DNA from: Natronococcus sp. CG52
GTDB lineage: Archaea; Halobacteriota; Halobacteria; Halobacteriales; Natrialbaceae
DNA length: 64,000 nucleotides
Assembly: GCF_023913515.1 (NCBI RefSeq)
Contig: NZ_CP099391.1
Location: forward strand, 1,612,001 to 1,676,000
Direction of reading: 5' to 3'
Position numbers and translations under genes: made by a program. Positions 25,565 to 34,785 of this stretch are shown piece by piece. The stretch's first letter is position 1. Each line of letters starts with the position of its first letter. The notes under the pieces are model-generated. The model had not been told where the DNA came from. It was given only the letters and a program-made list of their open reading frames with translations, and did not search any database.

Positions 25565-26989
25565 TCAGGCGGACCGAACCTTGAACCCGTACCGGGTGAC
25601 GCCCTCCTGCGTGTAGATGCGTCGAATCGTCGACTCGACCGGGTCGCCGACCGCGAAGTCCGCCGGTTCGGCGTCGGTTCCCATCGCCGGCGCGCTGACG
25701 GTCTCGCCGTCCGGTGACTCGAGCGCGACGATCGCGGCCGCGTAGTCGCCCGAGCGAGCCTGCTGGTCGGCGAATTCGGGCGGCGCGCCGCCCTGAGAGA
25801 TGGTCGTTACGGCCTCGATCGTTCCCTCGCCGGTGAGCCGAACGGTCTCGTACTCCGCGAGCGCACCGCACTCGCCGCAGGCGCCGCTCGGCGGGAACGC
25901 CAGTGCGCCACAGTCGACGCAGCGGCCGGCTTCGAGGCGGTAGCGCTGCGGGAGCGACCGCCGCCAGGAGGGGACGCTGACGTAGGCGCCGCCGCCCGAG
26001 GGCGGACCGCTCGTGACGACGCCGCGCTGGCGGAGGTACTCGGCGTAGGAGAGCGAACCGCCTCCCTCGAGTGCGCTCTCGACGGGCACCTCGTCGCTCG
26101 ATTCGACGACGAACGCGTCCGCACCGGCGCCGCTGCCGTGAGAGACGGCGAGGATCGAGTCGCGACCGTCCGCGAGCGCGCCGGCGAGCGAGACGGGGAC
26201 GCTCGCGGCTCCGAGGTCGCCCAGATCGTGGACGGTCGCACAGGTTTGGATCTCCTCAGTGCCGACGCCCGCGGCGCTCGCCGCACGGTAGGGAAGTTTT
26301 CCGTCGGGGGCCTGGATCGCCGCGGCGTCCGGCTCCGGATCGGAGTCCAGACTATCGACTGCGCCGCGGATCGTCTCGGTGAACGCCTGCCGGTCGTACC
26401 TGGTGACGTCGAGTCCCTGGGTCTCGTCCGAACCGGTCTCGCGAAACCGGGTACCGGGATAGGGTGCCGTGTGCGATCCGCGATCGACGATCGTCGCCGG
26501 CCCCTCGGACCCGAGGACGAACGCCGCGGCCCCGGCGCCTGCAGCGTGATCGACGTCGTCGTCGGGTGCCCCTCGAGGCGCGTCGGCCGCGACGACGAGT
26601 GCGGTCTCGGCGTCGCTCTCGAGCGCGTCCATCCCGGCCCAGAGCGCGCGGGTGCCGGCCCGCGTGCTGGCCGTAAACTCGTGGGCGGTCGTCGACTCGG
26701 AGAGCGCCAGCATCGCGCCGAGGCGGACGGTCAGGTCCTCCTCCTCGAGCGGCGCTCGCGAGGAGGCGAACGCCAGCCAGTCGACGCTCGAGGCAGAGCA
26801 GTCGGCGGCCTCGAGCGCCCTCGTCGCCGCCTCGTACGCCATCGTCAGCGAGTCCTCGTCGGCGCCGGCGACTGCCTTCTCGTTCACGCCCGAGGCCTGG
26901 AACCGTCCCCAGGCTTCCTCGAAGGCCTCAGCGCTGATCCGGAACCGCGGCGCGTACGCGCCGGCGCCGGTGACGGCTGCTGGGCTCAC
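25565..26989 (-). CDS. HMG-CoA-synthase-like protein fused to a DUF35-type zinc ribbon/OB domain
   Basis: A protein of 474 residues. Residues 1-335 follow the archaeal HMG-CoA synthase fold (VTGAGAYAPRFRIS, EDSLTMAYEAATRAL, LGDLGAASVPVSLAGAL, VSHGSGAGADAFVVE). In the active site the stretch aligned to the catalytic EF-ACKAGT reads EFTASTRAGT, so the nucleophilic Cys is replaced (T109). The HQP..K..P histidine stretch reads IQAPDGKLP, with Gln instead of His (Q226). Residues 345-474 are a DUF35/OB domain with zinc knuckles C357/C360 and C371/C374. In archaea HMGS, thiolase and DUF35 proteins form a complex that channels acetoacetyl-CoA. Here two partners are one chain, coupled by ATGA to the thiolase. 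Confidence 0.82.
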   Translation of the reverse strand: MSPAAVTGAGAYAPRFRISAEAFEEAWGRFQASGVNEKAVAGADEDSLTMAYEAATRALEAADCSASSVDWLAFASSRAPLEEEDLTVRLGAMLALSESTTAHEFTASTRAGTRALWAGMDALESDAETALVVAADAPRGAPDDDVDHAAGAGAAAFVLGSEGPATIVDRGSHTAPYPGTRFRETGSDETQGLDVTRYDRQAFTETIRGAVDSLDSDPEPDAAAIQAPDGKLPYRAASAAGVGTEEIQTCATVHDLGDLGAASVPVSLAGALADGRDSILAVSHGSGAGADAFVVESSDEVPVESALEGGGSLSYAEYLRQRGVVTSGPPSGGGAYVSVPSWRRSLPQRYRLEAGRCVDCGALAFPPSGACGECGALAEYETVRLTGEGTIEAVTTISQGGAPPEFADQQARSGDYAAAIVALESPDGETVSAPAMGTDAEPADFAVGDPVESTIRRIYTQEGVTRYGFKVRSA

Positions 26990-28167
26990 GCCTCCACCTC
27001 CGTATCGGTCCGTTCCAGAATGTGGACGACCGCCGCACCCCCGCTGCCGCCGACGTTGTGGGTGAGCCCGCGCGTCGGGTTCTCGAGCTGTCGCGGCCCC
27101 GCCGTCCCGGAGAGCTGTTTGAACGCTTCGACGACCTGCCCGGCGCCCGTCGCGCCGATGGGGTGGCCCTTCGACTTGAGTCCGCCGGAGGTGTTGACGG
27201 GGAGTTCCCCGGTGGGTTCGGTCGCACCGGACTCGATTAACTGACCGGCCTTGCCGCGTTCGCAGAAGCCGAGATCCTCGTAGGCCAGCAGTTCGGCGAT
27301 CGCGAAGCAGTCGTGGACCTCCGCGAAGTCGAGATCCTCGGGATCGATTCCGGCCATCTCGTAGGCCGACTCGGCCGCCCGCTCGCTCGCGGGGACGCCG
27401 GTGTAGCTGTCGCGCTGGAAGAGGCCGACGCTATCGCTGCCGGCGCCGACGCCGGCGACCCGGATCGGCTCGTCCGCGTACTCCGCGACGACGTCCTCGC
27501 TGACGATCAGCGCGCAGGCCGCGCCGTCCGAGGTCGGACAGCAGTGATACAGGTTCAGCGGATCCGCGACGACCGGCGCGGACTGGGCGTCCTCGAGCGA
27601 GCACTCGAAGCCCAGCTGGGCGTGGGGGTTCTTCGCCCCGTTGGCGTGGTTCTTCACGGCGACCCGAGAGAGCTGTTCCCCGGTCGTTCCGTACCGCTCC
27701 ATGTGGACGCTCGCCATCTGGGCGTAGACGCCGGCGAACGTGGTTCCAGAGAGACGCTCCCACTCGGTCTCGCCGGAGACGCCGAGCCAGTACTTCGCCG
27801 CGTCGGAGCTCAGATCGGACATGACTTCGAACCCGCCCGCGAGGACGACGTCGGCCATTCCCGACTTAACGGCCTGGACGGCCTGCCGGACGGCGAACCC
27901 GCTGGCCGCGCAGGCGTTCTCGACGCGGGTACACGGCACCCCATCCAACCCCACGTGCTCGGTCACGGCCGGCCCCGAGAGGCCGAGTTGCCGGCCGCCG
28001 ACGCCGAGGGTCCCGACGAACGCCTCGTCCACGTCTCCCGGCTCGAGGCCGTCGGGAACGCTCTCGACGGCGGCCTCGAACGCCGTTCGAAACAGTGATC
28101 GATAGCTCTCCTCGGGAAAGGCCCCGAACGCCGACTGTCCCGCGCCGACGAGGTACGCGTCTCGCAT
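26986..28167 (-). CDS. Thiolase-family acetyl-CoA C-acyltransferase
   Basis: A protein of 393 residues of the archaeal (SCP2-like) thiolase family. The nucleophile is C86 in CTRVENACAASGFAV. VHDCFAIAELLAYEDLG, and SKGHPIGATGAGQVVEAF with its second catalytic His, are intact. The protein should catalyse acyl transfer or thiolysis of 3-oxoacyl-CoA. Its stop overlaps the start of the HMGS-like/DUF35 gene, as usual for archaeal thiolase-DUF35 pairs. The ATG at 28,167 was taken because MRDAYLVGAGQSAFG is where the family begins; an upstream ATG at 28,194 adds nine residues. Confidence 0.9.
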   Translation of the reverse strand: MRDAYLVGAGQSAFGAFPEESYRSLFRTAFEAAVESVPDGLEPGDVDEAFVGTLGVGGRQLGLSGPAVTEHVGLDGVPCTRVENACAASGFAVRQAVQAVKSGMADVVLAGGFEVMSDLSSDAAKYWLGVSGETEWERLSGTTFAGVYAQMASVHMERYGTTGEQLSRVAVKNHANGAKNPHAQLGFECSLEDAQSAPVVADPLNLYHCCPTSDGAACALIVSEDVVAEYADEPIRVAGVGAGSDSVGLFQRDSYTGVPASERAAESAYEMAGIDPEDLDFAEVHDCFAIAELLAYEDLGFCERGKAGQLIESGATEPTGELPVNTSGGLKSKGHPIGATGAGQVVEAFKQLSGTAGPRQLENPTRGLTHNVGGSGGAAVVHILERTDTEVEA

Positions 28168-28281
28168 ACTCGAAGCAGTGTGACGGTGTCCCATAAGTGT
28201 ACGCAGCCCGGATGGCGGTTCGTTCGCGAGGGATAGAAAGACGCACGTACCGCTAACCCGGCTCGGAGGGATGGATCTCCT

Positions 28282-28410
28282 ATGCCCGACGGAGAAGCAG
28301 ACCTGCTGGACCTGGAGTCCGACGAGGCGCGAGAGGTTGGCGCGGAGATGGCGCGCGAGCCGCCGGATTTCGTCACCGTGACACGCACTTCTACGGCCTC
28401 GTGTTCGTCG
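28282..28410 (+). pseudogene. Possible truncated DUF2270-type gene remnant
   Basis: From ATG 28,282 the frame reads MPDGEADLLDLESDEAREVG then AEMAREPPDFVTVTR. This looks like the N-terminus of haloarchaeal DUF2270 membrane proteins (…PTDFVTV…HFYRGE…). The HFY words appear just afterwards only in another frame (about 28,383), after which resemblance is lost, and no membrane segment follows. The frame itself continues without meaning to 28,542. It rests on remembered family patterns and is uncertain. Confidence 0.3.
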
Positions 28411-28659
28411 TCAACTCTCGTCCGAGCACCGTTCAGGGAGAGTTCCGCGGGAGATCGTCGGCCGACTGGCGCTCGAGAGAGTAAGTCGGGTCACCCGCGA
28501 AACCGTCATCGTCGACGACAGGTATCGAATCGTTGCGGGTAATTCGACGGTGTCGATCTCGCCGTAGGACGACGATACTCGCGTCAAACATCTACTTACC
28601 CCCGTATACTCACTGAAAACGGGAAGAAGTTCAAACGTCTCGGCTCCGTAGTACGACGC

Positions 28660-29664
28660 ATGTCCCGCGCGGCCGAGCTCGCGTCCGTTCTCGAGACGAG
28701 TGACTCGCTGGCGATCGTCTGCCACGACAATCCCGACCCGGACTGTCTCGCCAGCGCTCTCGCCCTCGAGACGATCGCGACCGATCAGGACGTCGACGAC
28801 GTGACGATCGCCTACGGCGGCGAGATCTCCCACCAGCAAAACCGCGCGTTCGTCAACATGCTCGACATCTCGCTCCAGGCGATCAGCGCGACCGATCTCG
28901 AGCTGTACGACACGGTCGCCTTCGTCGACCACTCACAGCCCGGAGCGAACACGGAGCTCCCGGAAAGCGTCGTACCGGAGATCGTCGTCGATCACCACCC
29001 CGGCGAGCCGGCCGATACGTCGTTCGTGGACGTCCGGATCGACTACGGTGCGACGGTGACGATCTTCATCGAGTACCTGAAGGACCTCGAGATCGACCTG
29101 ACCGTCCGCCTCGCCTCGGCCCTGCTTTTCGCGTTGCACCGCGAGCGCCTCGATTTCGTCCGCGAGCCGACCAGACGCGAGTACCAGGCCGCACTCGACG
29201 TTTACTCGGCGGCGGACCTCGAACTGCTCGAACAGCTGTACGGCAGCGCGTTCTCGTCGGCGACGCTCGACGCCATCGGCCGCGCGATCGCTACCCGGGA
29301 GCGGCGGAGTTCGTCGCTCGTCGCGAACGTCGGGCAGACTCCCGAGACGGACGCGCTCCCGCAGGCCGCGGACTACCTGCTCAACCTCGAGGGGGTGGAC
29401 ACGGTGCTGGTCTACGGGATCGTCGAGGATGCGATCCGTCTGAGCGCCCGTTCGATCGATCCGCGGATTCACATCGGCAAGACGCTCACGACGGGCTACG
29501 ACGATCTCGGATCGGTGGGCGGTCACCACGACATGGCCGGCGGCCGAATCAAACTGGGATTGTTCGCCGACAGCGTCGACGAGGATGCCGACGAACTGCT
29601 CGAGTTCGTCGGACAACGGCTGACCCACCGGTTCTTCGAAGCGCTCAACCTCGAGGACGAGTAG
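28660..29664 (+). CDS. DHH-family phosphoesterase (RecJ/NrnA-like)
   Basis: A protein of 334 residues. The DHH superfamily motifs are IVCHDNPDPDCLASALAL (motif I), FVDHSQPGAN (II), EIVVDHHPGEPADTS (III, the DHH triad) and the DHHA1-domain GGHHDMAGGRIKLGLF. Such proteins are Mn-dependent phosphodiesterases that degrade oligonucleotides, pAp or cyclic dinucleotides. The short length and single DHH-DHHA1 arrangement are nearer NrnA/GdpP-type hydrolases than the exonuclease RecJ. There is no CBS or TrkA-N part. It is transcribed alone; a TATA-like GTATACTC is about 55 nt upstream. Confidence 0.9.
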   Translation: MSRAAELASVLETSDSLAIVCHDNPDPDCLASALALETIATDQDVDDVTIAYGGEISHQQNRAFVNMLDISLQAISATDLELYDTVAFVDHSQPGANTELPESVVPEIVVDHHPGEPADTSFVDVRIDYGATVTIFIEYLKDLEIDLTVRLASALLFALHRERLDFVREPTRREYQAALDVYSAADLELLEQLYGSAFSSATLDAIGRAIATRERRSSSLVANVGQTPETDALPQAADYLLNLEGVDTVLVYGIVEDAIRLSARSIDPRIHIGKTLTTGYDDLGSVGGHHDMAGGRIKLGLFADSVDEDADELLEFVGQRLTHRFFEALNLEDE

Positions 29665-29691
29665 GACGGACGCGAAACGGAACCGATCGAC

Positions 29692-30147
29692 TCAGTCGAT
29701 GTCGATCGCGTGGGACTCCCCGGACGACTCGAGTTTGGGGAGGTGGATCGTCAGAACGCCGTTGTTGACCGTGGCGTGGACTTCGTCGACGTCGACCGGT
29801 TCGGGAAGCTGAACCTGCCGACTGAACGACTGGAGCTGTCGCTCGCGACGAATGTAGCTGTCGTCCTCGTCGGACGCGGTTTCGCGTTCGCGCTCACCGC
29901 TGACGAGCAGCGTCTCCCCGGAGATGCTGCTAGTGAGATCGTCGGCTCCGTAGCCTGGGACGTCGACGGTGACGATGAACTCGTCGTCGTGGTCGGCGAG
30001 GTCGAGACTCGTTGACTCCGCCCCGAAGTCGAACTGGCTCCCGCCGCCGGTCTCCATCTCCCACGTTCGGGGTGTACCGCCGAACTGACGGTTCAATCGG
30101 TCGAACAGTTCCTCGAGACTCTCGAACGGGTTTCGTCGGTCGGCCAT
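29692..30147 (-). CDS. Hsp20/alpha-crystallin small heat-shock protein
   Basis: A protein of 151 residues. The N-terminal 45 residues (RRNPFESLEELFDRLNRQFG) are the flexible oligomerising arm. The alpha-crystallin domain runs from DLADHDDEFIVTVDVPGYGA to VNNGVLTIHLPKL, ending with the GVLTIHLPK signature, and a short tail follows. It should hold unfolding proteins in solution. It faces the DHH gene tail-to-tail. Confidence 0.92.
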   Translation of the reverse strand: MADRRNPFESLEELFDRLNRQFGGTPRTWEMETGGGSQFDFGAESTSLDLADHDDEFIVTVDVPGYGADDLTSSISGETLLVSGERERETASDEDDSYIRRERQLQSFSRQVQLPEPVDVDEVHATVNNGVLTIHLPKLESSGESHAIDID

Positions 30148-30297
30148 GGGTCCTCGTTACCGTCTACGGCCCGAATCTCGAAAAAGCCATTTGTCGGCGT
30201 CTAGACGGTCAGCGAGGCGGACAGGTCGTCGGCCGAGATTGCGGCAGAATCGAGGGCAGGGCTGGTCGTTTTCAGGCTCCCGACCGTAGCGTCGTCT

Positions 30298-30978
30298 ATG
30301 ACGAAAGCACTGTTCGTCGTCAGCGAGGAAGGGTATTGGGGCGAAGAATGCGTCGAGCCGCTCGAGACCCTGTCGGACGCGGGCATCGAGATCACGGTCG
30401 CGACGCCGTCGGGGAGCCCGCCGGAGATCGACGAACGGTCCCTCGACCCCGAGCAGGTCGGCGAGGAGACGGCCGAACACGTCCGCGAGGTCCACGAGAA
30501 CGACGAACGGCTGAACGATCCGATCCCGACCGCGCGAGCGGACGCCGAGGAGTTCGACGCGGTCGTCTTCCCCGGCGGTCACGGCACCGAGTGGGACGTC
30601 AATCAGGACAGCGACGCGCGACGGCTGCTCCGCGACACCGTCGAGGGCGACGACGGGAAGGCGCTGGTCGTCTGTCACGCCGTCGGCATCCTCGCGTTCG
30701 CCCGCGACAACCAGGGGGCGTTCATCGTCAACGGCCGCGACGTGACCGGCTTCCCCAGCGAGTGGGAGGACGAGATCGTCGACGAGAACGACTGCATGCC
30801 GAACGGCCGCAAGCTTCCCTACTGGATCGCGGACGAGGTCGAAGCCGCCGGCGGGAACTGGGACGCCGAACTCGACGCCGACACGAGCGTCACCGTCGAC
30901 GGCGACCTGATCACCGCTCGCGGTCCCGAATCCTCGAGCGCGGCGGGCGAGACGCTGCTCGAGGAACTGGACGTCTAA
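30298..30978 (+). CDS. DJ-1/PfpI (Hsp31-like) class I glutamine-amidotransferase-fold protein
   Basis: A protein of 226 residues. KALFVVSEEGYWGEECVEPL opens the fold, VVFPGGHGTEWDV forms the oxyanion region with Glu/His, and the nucleophile is the Cys of ALVVCHAVGIL. Hsp31/HchA-type members are glyoxalase-III or chaperone-like proteins acting on damaged proteins. It starts 150 bp from the divergent Hsp20 gene, and both may belong to a protein-damage response. Confidence 0.85.
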   Translation: MTKALFVVSEEGYWGEECVEPLETLSDAGIEITVATPSGSPPEIDERSLDPEQVGEETAEHVREVHENDERLNDPIPTARADAEEFDAVVFPGGHGTEWDVNQDSDARRLLRDTVEGDDGKALVVCHAVGILAFARDNQGAFIVNGRDVTGFPSEWEDEIVDENDCMPNGRKLPYWIADEVEAAGGNWDAELDADTSVTVDGDLITARGPESSSAAGETLLEELDV

Positions 30979-31071
30979 GCGCCGAAATCACGCGCCAGAG
31001 CCACTGAAACGCCCGTCCTCGATCCGCCGGTCGGACGCGCCGTTCCGAACCGGGCCTGTTTTCCCTCCGCG

Positions 31072-31263
31072 ATGCCGAGACTAGCTGTGACCTCCGCCGA
31101 ACCGTCCCCACTCGAACAACCCGGCCGCCTCCACAGTCGCAGCTACCGGATCACCGTCGACGACGGTCGGGACTCGTTTTTCGCCCTCAGCATCGAAGAC
31201 GCCGCCAACGACGACGCGTGGCTCATGTCCGACACCGTGCTCGCACTCGAGACGATGCGATAA
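31072..31263 (+). CDS. Small conserved-looking haloarchaeal protein
   Basis: A protein of 63 residues. The C-terminal half (RSYRITVDDGRDSFFALSIED and DDAWLMSDTVLALETMR) resembles a family of very short haloarchaeal proteins in which a strand-rich unit ends with AW(I/L)xSD. There is no assigned function. It has no neighbour in the same direction within 90 bp. A 7-bp inverted repeat GGCTCCG/CGGAGCC at 31,275-31,299 follows the stop closely and could form a transcript-end hairpin. Confidence 0.55.
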   Translation: MPRLAVTSAEPSPLEQPGRLHSRSYRITVDDGRDSFFALSIEDAANDDAWLMSDTVLALETMR

Positions 31264-31299
31264 TCGCCGGTGCAGGCTCCGAGGCAGTCGGCCGGAGCC

Positions 31300-31684
31300 C
31301 GCTCGCCGCTCGCGCGTTGCCCTCGCCCGCTACGATTTTAGAGCGACGGCTCTCCCCACCCGACAACCCCATCACGAGAGCGAACCGGCTTTGCGATGTA
31401 CTGACGGTTCAATCTGCGATACACTGTCGTCTCTTCTGTGATCGATAAACCGCAGTCGAACGACCACCGCCGTCCAATTCCTTGGGAACGGCCGTAGCCT
31501 GCCACCGCGAACAGTCGTTCCCGACCCGCGTGAAAGTCTGCGCGGCACGGCGTCCCCGGCAGGAACCGTGAAACCGGTGGCAGCTGCTCGCGGCGTTCGA
31601 ACCCCGTCACCCCCGCCTAACGCTCGCCGATTCGAGAGGGAACTCACCCAGTATCTCGGGTTCTCGGTTAGTGTCACCGGAAGA
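31300..31684. other. Gene-free spacer before the Tat repeat protein
   Basis: No reading frame with recognisable content on either strand. It ends in the AT-rich promoter region of the next gene. Confidence 0.4.
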
Positions 31685-31690
31685 TATTTA
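31685..31690 (+). promoter_or_regulatory. TATA box of the Tat repeat protein
   Basis: TATTTA lies 25-30 nt before the GTG start at 31,715 in an AT-rich stretch, matching a leaderless transcript. Confidence 0.5.
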
Positions 31691-31714
31691 CAGAACTATT
31701 GAAATGTTATAGGT

Positions 31715-34435
31715 GTGAAACGGCCCTCCAGGCGGAGCTTCCTTACCGGTAGCACCGTCACGGCCGCCGGCCTCGCCGGCATCTCGGGTGGATCGTACGC
31801 GAAACACCTCGCGAGCCTCGACGCCGACTTCCCCGACGACGCTGAGGACGCACTCGCGTTGATTCCGGCGGAGTCAGTCGCGAATGGCGACTACCGGATG
31901 GTAATCCTCGCCGACATCGAGGACGAGGACGAGTACGGCTACGAGGTGCGGGAGGTTCTTCGCTCGTTCGACGACCTCGACGCCGACGACGTCTCCCGCG
32001 TCGCGACGGCTCGCGTCGCGGATCCTCCCGGTCAGATCGGCGTCGCAGCCGGGTCCTTTGACCGGCCCGACCCGGGCGAGGAGACCGGCGAGCAGGACGA
32101 CTGGCGGCTCGCGGAAGCGAACGATCGTGCATACGCGACCGCGGAAGACCGCGCGGCGGTCGCCCACGGCGAGGAGTCCGCGGACCTGACGGCCGCGGCT
32201 GTCGACGTCGCTGCGGGCGACACCGAGGCGTTTCTCGACGTCCGCGGGGACGCTGCCGCGGCGTTTGAACTGCTCGCCGACCGGCCGCTCGTCTACTTCG
32301 CGCCCGACGTCGAGGAGGCGGGCTTCCCCGGCATCGATCCCGACACCCTCGACGCGTTCGCGGCGGGCTTTACGGACGCCCCGAACGTGATCGAGGGCAC
32401 CGTCGAGAACCGATACGTCCTGTTCCCGGCCGCCGGCATCGACCTCGATGACGAGACCGTCGTGGAGATCGTCACCGAGCTGGAGCCCGGCGTCGCCGCC
32501 GAGATCGACGTCGACCGCGAAAACGACATCATCCACACGACGGTGGTCGCCGAGGAGCCGCCGGAACGCGACCGCGAGGCGGCACCCGACGCGCGAATCG
32601 TCGCCGAGGTCGATCACGACGAGGGCGTCGTCGTCTTCCGCCACCGCGAGGGTGAGCCGATCGACGCCGACGAGCTCGAGCTGTGGCACGACGGCGAGCT
32701 CTCCGACGGGCCGGCCGGCGAGTTCGACGTCTTCGAGGAGGGCGACGAGCTGACCGTCGCCACCGACCCCCTCGCCACGGTCACCCTTCGCTGGTTCGAC
32801 GAGGACGAGAACGCGTTCTACACGTATGCCACCTTCCTCGTCGGACGGGACGCCTTCGAGGTCGACTACGACTTCGACGCGGAGCGCCTGGAGATCGAGT
32901 ACGTCGGCGACCGGAAGGCCGACCCGGAGAAGCTGACTCTCCAGTACCGCTCCGATCGCGACGTGGAGAGGCTCGATGGCTTCGCCGACGAGTACGACGC
33001 GCTGACCGCGGGCGACGCGGTCACCGCCGAGGGTGTCGGCGTCGGCGACCGCGTTTCGCTGGAACTCGACGTGCCGAACGAGCCACGACGGTCACCGACG
33101 CGGCTGGTCAGCCACCGGGTTCGTCCGCCGCGGATCCACCTCCACCGTCGCCCGGAGGAGGGCGTTATCGCGCAGTATCACGACGAGCAAGAGCGCGACG
33201 CCGCGGAGTTCCGTCTGCTGGTCGACGGCCGGGAAGCGGAGACGCAGTTTGCCGACCTCGTGAACGCCTTAGAGCGCGGCGACGCCGTCGAACTCGGCGA
33301 CTACGGTATCGGCACGGAGCTAACCGTCGACTGGATCGCACCGGACGAACCGATCGAAATCGGTGGCTTGGTCGTGCGTCCACACGCGCGATTCGACATG
33401 GAGTACGATGGCGGCGACGGAACCCTGACGATCGTCCACAACGAGGGCGACGCTGTCGACGCCGACGACCTCGAGCTGCGCGTCGGCGGCGAGCCGACGG
33501 ATGTCCAGCCGGCCGACGAGCACGACCGATTCGAGCCGGGCGACGAGCTGAAGGTCGAGGCGGAGCCGTTCGTGGAGGGCAGCCTCTCGTGGGTCCCCGA
33601 GGACGTCGACCGCGAGTACACGCTCGGTCGGACGGTGACCGCCGCAGACACCTTCGAGGTAGACTACGATCCCGACGCTGACGAGGTGGAACTCACCTAC
33701 GTCGGCGAGCAGCGGGCAGACCCCGAGCGGCTGGGCGTCCACCGCCGGGCCCGGGGTTCGGGTGGTACCGACGAACCGGAGCCGCTATTCGCCGAGGGAC
33801 ATAACACGCTAACGACGGACGACGCAATCGTGGTGGCAGACGTCGAGGTCGACGAGCACATCCGGGTCGTCCTCCGCGACGACGAAGGCCGGTACCGACA
33901 CCACGTCTTCAACTTCACACCGAAGCCCCGCTTCGCGTTCTCCTTCGAGTCCCGGGAGGGCGGCGTCGTCGCCGTCTACCGCGATGAGTTCGCCCGTGGT
34001 GCCGCCGAGTTTCGGATCCTCGCGGACGGCGAAGAGACTGACGTTCAGCCGGCCGACGAGCACGACGAACTCGAAGGCGGCGACGAGATCGATCTCGGTG
34101 AATTCGAGACGGGGACCGAACTCGTCGTCGAGTGGACCGCCCCGGACCACCCGGTCGAGGTGAGCGACCACGTCATCGTCCCGGACGCTGATTTCGATGT
34201 CGTCTACGACGAGAACAAGACGCTGACCGTCACTCACGAGAACGGCGACGAACTCGCCGCCGCCGACGTCCAGTTGTTCATCCAGCCCACGCGGTCCGAG
34301 CCGGTGGTGTGGGGCGACGACGGCACCGTCGATGAGGGCGACAGCCGGACGGTTGAACTCGACGAAGACCCGGAGGTCGTCTTCATCGTTTTCCGAGAGC
34401 GCGAACTGCTCCACGAGGAGCAGATTAGCGACTGA
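31715..34435 (+). CDS. Large Tat-exported repeat protein
   Basis: A protein of 906 residues starting with GTG. The first 30 residues are a twin-arginine signal (RRSFLTGSTVTAAGLAGISG). Residues 31-285 form a unique acidic domain (ADFPDDAEDALALIPAESV near its start). From about 291 to 824 two long repeats of about 265 residues follow, and a partial third starts near 825. Each opens with a strand-rich unit like YDGGDGTLTIVHNEGDAVD, DELELRVGG and FEPGDELKVE, a pattern also seen in exported domains of haloarchaeal pilins. A linking unit with AFEVDYDFDAERLEIEYVG or TFEVDYDPDADEVELTYVG then follows. No membrane anchor closes it. It probably acts at the cell surface. Confidence 0.8.
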   Translation: MKRPSRRSFLTGSTVTAAGLAGISGGSYAKHLASLDADFPDDAEDALALIPAESVANGDYRMVILADIEDEDEYGYEVREVLRSFDDLDADDVSRVATARVADPPGQIGVAAGSFDRPDPGEETGEQDDWRLAEANDRAYATAEDRAAVAHGEESADLTAAAVDVAAGDTEAFLDVRGDAAAAFELLADRPLVYFAPDVEEAGFPGIDPDTLDAFAAGFTDAPNVIEGTVENRYVLFPAAGIDLDDETVVEIVTELEPGVAAEIDVDRENDIIHTTVVAEEPPERDREAAPDARIVAEVDHDEGVVVFRHREGEPIDADELELWHDGELSDGPAGEFDVFEEGDELTVATDPLATVTLRWFDEDENAFYTYATFLVGRDAFEVDYDFDAERLEIEYVGDRKADPEKLTLQYRSDRDVERLDGFADEYDALTAGDAVTAEGVGVGDRVSLELDVPNEPRRSPTRLVSHRVRPPRIHLHRRPEEGVIAQYHDEQERDAAEFRLLVDGREAETQFADLVNALERGDAVELGDYGIGTELTVDWIAPDEPIEIGGLVVRPHARFDMEYDGGDGTLTIVHNEGDAVDADDLELRVGGEPTDVQPADEHDRFEPGDELKVEAEPFVEGSLSWVPEDVDREYTLGRTVTAADTFEVDYDPDADEVELTYVGEQRADPERLGVHRRARGSGGTDEPEPLFAEGHNTLTTDDAIVVADVEVDEHIRVVLRDDEGRYRHHVFNFTPKPRFAFSFESREGGVVAVYRDEFARGAAEFRILADGEETDVQPADEHDELEGGDEIDLGEFETGTELVVEWTAPDHPVEVSDHVIVPDADFDVVYDENKTLTVTHENGDELAAADVQLFIQPTRSEPVVWGDDGTVDEGDSRTVELDEDPEVVFIVFRERELLHEEQISD

Positions 34436-34756
34436 TCGGCGACTCGCGGTCCCCTGCGTTAAGCTGAATCGAGTATCGGATCTCATTCCCACCGACGCAG
34501 TGCATTCCCGGTACTGCATCGTCTCGAGTGTGTGGATCGAGAAATCCGCTGATTGAGGGAGTTCTTCGACCTCTCGAGCGCAGAGATCTTGGAAAGGGAT
34601 CCTGGCTCGCCTTTCCTGCCCTACACCTCGAAGATCCTACTCCTCGCAGCCGTATACTCCGCGGTAGAATCTTTCGGGTGAACGCCGTAGATTCGCCCGC
34701 ATCAGGGCTCGTTTCTTCCGTGAGCCTTCAAGAACTGAACATTCAAAATCAGTCCC
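34436..34756. other. Gene-free spacer
   Basis: About 320 bp without a supported gene on either strand. The right end holds the T-rich box of the next gene. Confidence 0.4.
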
Positions 34757-34762
34757 TTTTTA
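34757..34762 (+). promoter_or_regulatory. T-rich promoter box
   Basis: TTTTTA lies 24-29 nt upstream of the ATG at 34,786. Confidence 0.4.
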
Positions 34763-34785
34763 CCCGACGGCCGGGAACTGCGACT

